This document shows positions 20,295 to 20,715 of a stretch of DNA of 20,715 nucleotides, in pieces. The number at the start of each line of letters is the position of its first letter. The first letter of the stretch is position 1. The notes beneath the pieces are model-generated. The model made no database searches. It was not told the origin of the DNA and saw nothing but the letters and a program-made list of their open reading frames with translations. The DNA lies in NCBI GenBank assembly GCA_000980735.1, contig LBFQ01000058.1, positions 13,491 through 34,205 of the forward strand, given 5' to 3'. The position numbers and the translations under genes are program-made. The DNA comes from Candidatus Caldipriscus sp. T1.2 (GTDB taxonomy: Bacteria > Hydrothermota > Hydrothermia > LBFQ01).

Positions 20295-20504
20295 TCATTC
20301 CTCCTCTTTCTGCATCTTTTCCAACATTCTCCGAATTTTCCTCATCTTTGCGATTTCCCTCTTCTTCCTTATCTCAGAAGGCTTTTCATAAACAAGATGC
20401 TTTCTGTAATCGTTTAGGATCCCTTCCCTACCGACGAGTTTCTTAAACCTCCTAAAAAGCTGATCAAAATTTTCCCCTTCTTGAAGCTTTGCTCCCACTG
20501 CCAT
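20295..20504 (-). CDS. rpsU: 30S ribosomal protein S21
   Basis: 69 aa, basic, with the S21 pattern: NFDQLFRRFKKLVGREGIL, NDYRKHLVYEKPSEIRKKR, and a Lys/Arg-rich C-terminal helix. S21 binds near the anti-Shine-Dalgarno end of 16S rRNA. The ATG lies 8 bases after TACAAT, so this gene is itself predicted to have a leaderless mRNA. It heads the operon with the SDH anchor, rhodanese and sdhE genes. Confidence 0.93.
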   Translation of the reverse strand: MAVGAKLQEGENFDQLFRRFKKLVGREGILNDYRKHLVYEKPSEIRKKREIAKMRKIRRMLEKMQKEEE

Positions 20505-20512
20505 AAGACGAT

Positions 20513-20518
20513 ATTGTA
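20513..20518 (-). promoter_or_regulatory. -10 element (TACAAT) for the rpsU operon
   Basis: On the minus strand, ends 8 bases before ATG 20504, within a 51-bp divergent region. Confidence 0.5.
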
Positions 20519-20541
20519 AGGTTGAAAGATGTTTGCGTCCT

Positions 20542-20547
20542 TAAAAT
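20542..20547 (+). promoter_or_regulatory. -10 element (TAAAAT) for the DUF5618-like gene
   Basis: Ends 8 bases before ATG 20556. A TTGAAA at 20522-20527 is 14 bases upstream and resembles a -35, but the spacer is short. Confidence 0.5.
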
Positions 20548-20555
20548 TTAATTCC

Positions 20556-20715
20556 ATGCGAGATGGGAAAACAAGCGTAGATTTAAAGAGGCTCAATTTG
20601 GCAAAGAGGTACTTGGGGAACGCGAGGGAAATTTTGAAGAAGGCAGGGATAAAGTACGTTCCTGTAGCATCCGGAACGGCGTACCTGTCCGCCCTCGAGG
20701 TGATAAAAGCCCTGG
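20556..20715 (+). CDS. DUF5618-like small protein, 5' part (runs off the window)
   Basis: The frame is open from ATG 20556 to the window end (53 residues, incomplete). LNLAKRYLGNAREILKKAGI followed by ASGTAYLSALEVIKAL resembles small helical DUF5618/PaREP1-like proteins, whose role is unknown; some are related to HEPN-type helical domains. An in-frame ATG at 20529 would add 9 residues, but the TAAAAT box then lies inside the gene, so 20556 is preferred. Confidence 0.55.
   Translation, partial: MRDGKTSVDLKRLNLAKRYLGNAREILKKAGIKYVPVASGTAYLSALEVIKAL

Noticed and set aside
20116..20298. 60-codon minus frame starting in the rpsU/anchor junction
   Set aside because: Out of frame with the clear three-helix membrane anchor that occupies the same bases; it has no recognisable features.
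1..20715. CRISPR arrays, tRNA/rRNA genes, insertion sequences, integrase or phage genes
   Set aside because: I looked for repeated spacers, cloverleaf-like segments, inverted repeat ends and recombinase motifs and saw none.

Overview
The window is a gene-dense stretch of a bacterial chromosome. Arg is mostly AGG, Ile is often ATA, and there is almost no non-coding DNA. Codon use, short proteins and tight overlaps suggest a deep-branching thermophile. A LolA-like protein and a Wzz/Wzx/GT4 polysaccharide set suggest a diderm. A lineage such as Candidatus Hydrothermae/WOR-3 would fit, but that is only an impression. I saw no tRNA, rRNA, IS element, CRISPR array or phage gene.

Layout. 1-48: the 3' tip of a + strand gene. 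1401-49 and 3831-1423 (minus): TldE/PmbA-like protein with its own promoter, preceded by a tight chain of heme-binding Tll0287-like protein, DUF192, rnpA, an unreported 44-aa peptide gene and a membrane acyltransferase. 3892-8500 (plus): UPF0173 metallo-hydrolase, a PhoU split into two half-proteins, a fused gamma/alpha 2-oxoacid:ferredoxin oxidoreductase subunit without its beta subunit, an M23 peptidase and a DUF58 protein. 11849-8475 (minus): LolA-like protein, Wzz-like protein, a frameshifted GT4 glycosyltransferase and an ABC ATPase. 11896-15006 (plus): SdhA/FrdA flavoprotein, then a Wzx-like flippase. 17114-14977 (minus): a frameshifted Ski2-like helicase. 17169-19435 (plus): Jag/KhpB and an OPT-family transporter. 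20504-19413 (minus): rpsU, an SDH/FRD membrane anchor, a rhodanese protein and SdhE. 20556-end (plus): the start of a DUF5618-like gene.

The strongest global signal is promoter architecture. Ten genes that head transcription units have a TANAAT-type -10 hexamer (TAAAAT, TAGAAT, TACAAT, once TATTAT) only 6-12 bases before the start codon, so their mRNAs should be leaderless or nearly so. Four divergent pairs share 46-60 bp (54 bp for helicase/jag) holding two such promoters each. Genes inside operons instead use Shine-Dalgarno sites or 4-base ATGA/TTGA/GTGA overlaps. All four convergent junctions abut or overlap by 23-30 bp.

Three conserved genes (PhoU, GT4, helicase) are each interrupted by a one-base phase change. 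These may be sequencing or assembly indels, recent lesions or genuinely split genes; the PhoU split has the best case for being functional. SDH/FRD parts (sdhA, membrane anchor, sdhE) lie in two places about 6 kb apart, with no iron-sulfur subunit in the window.
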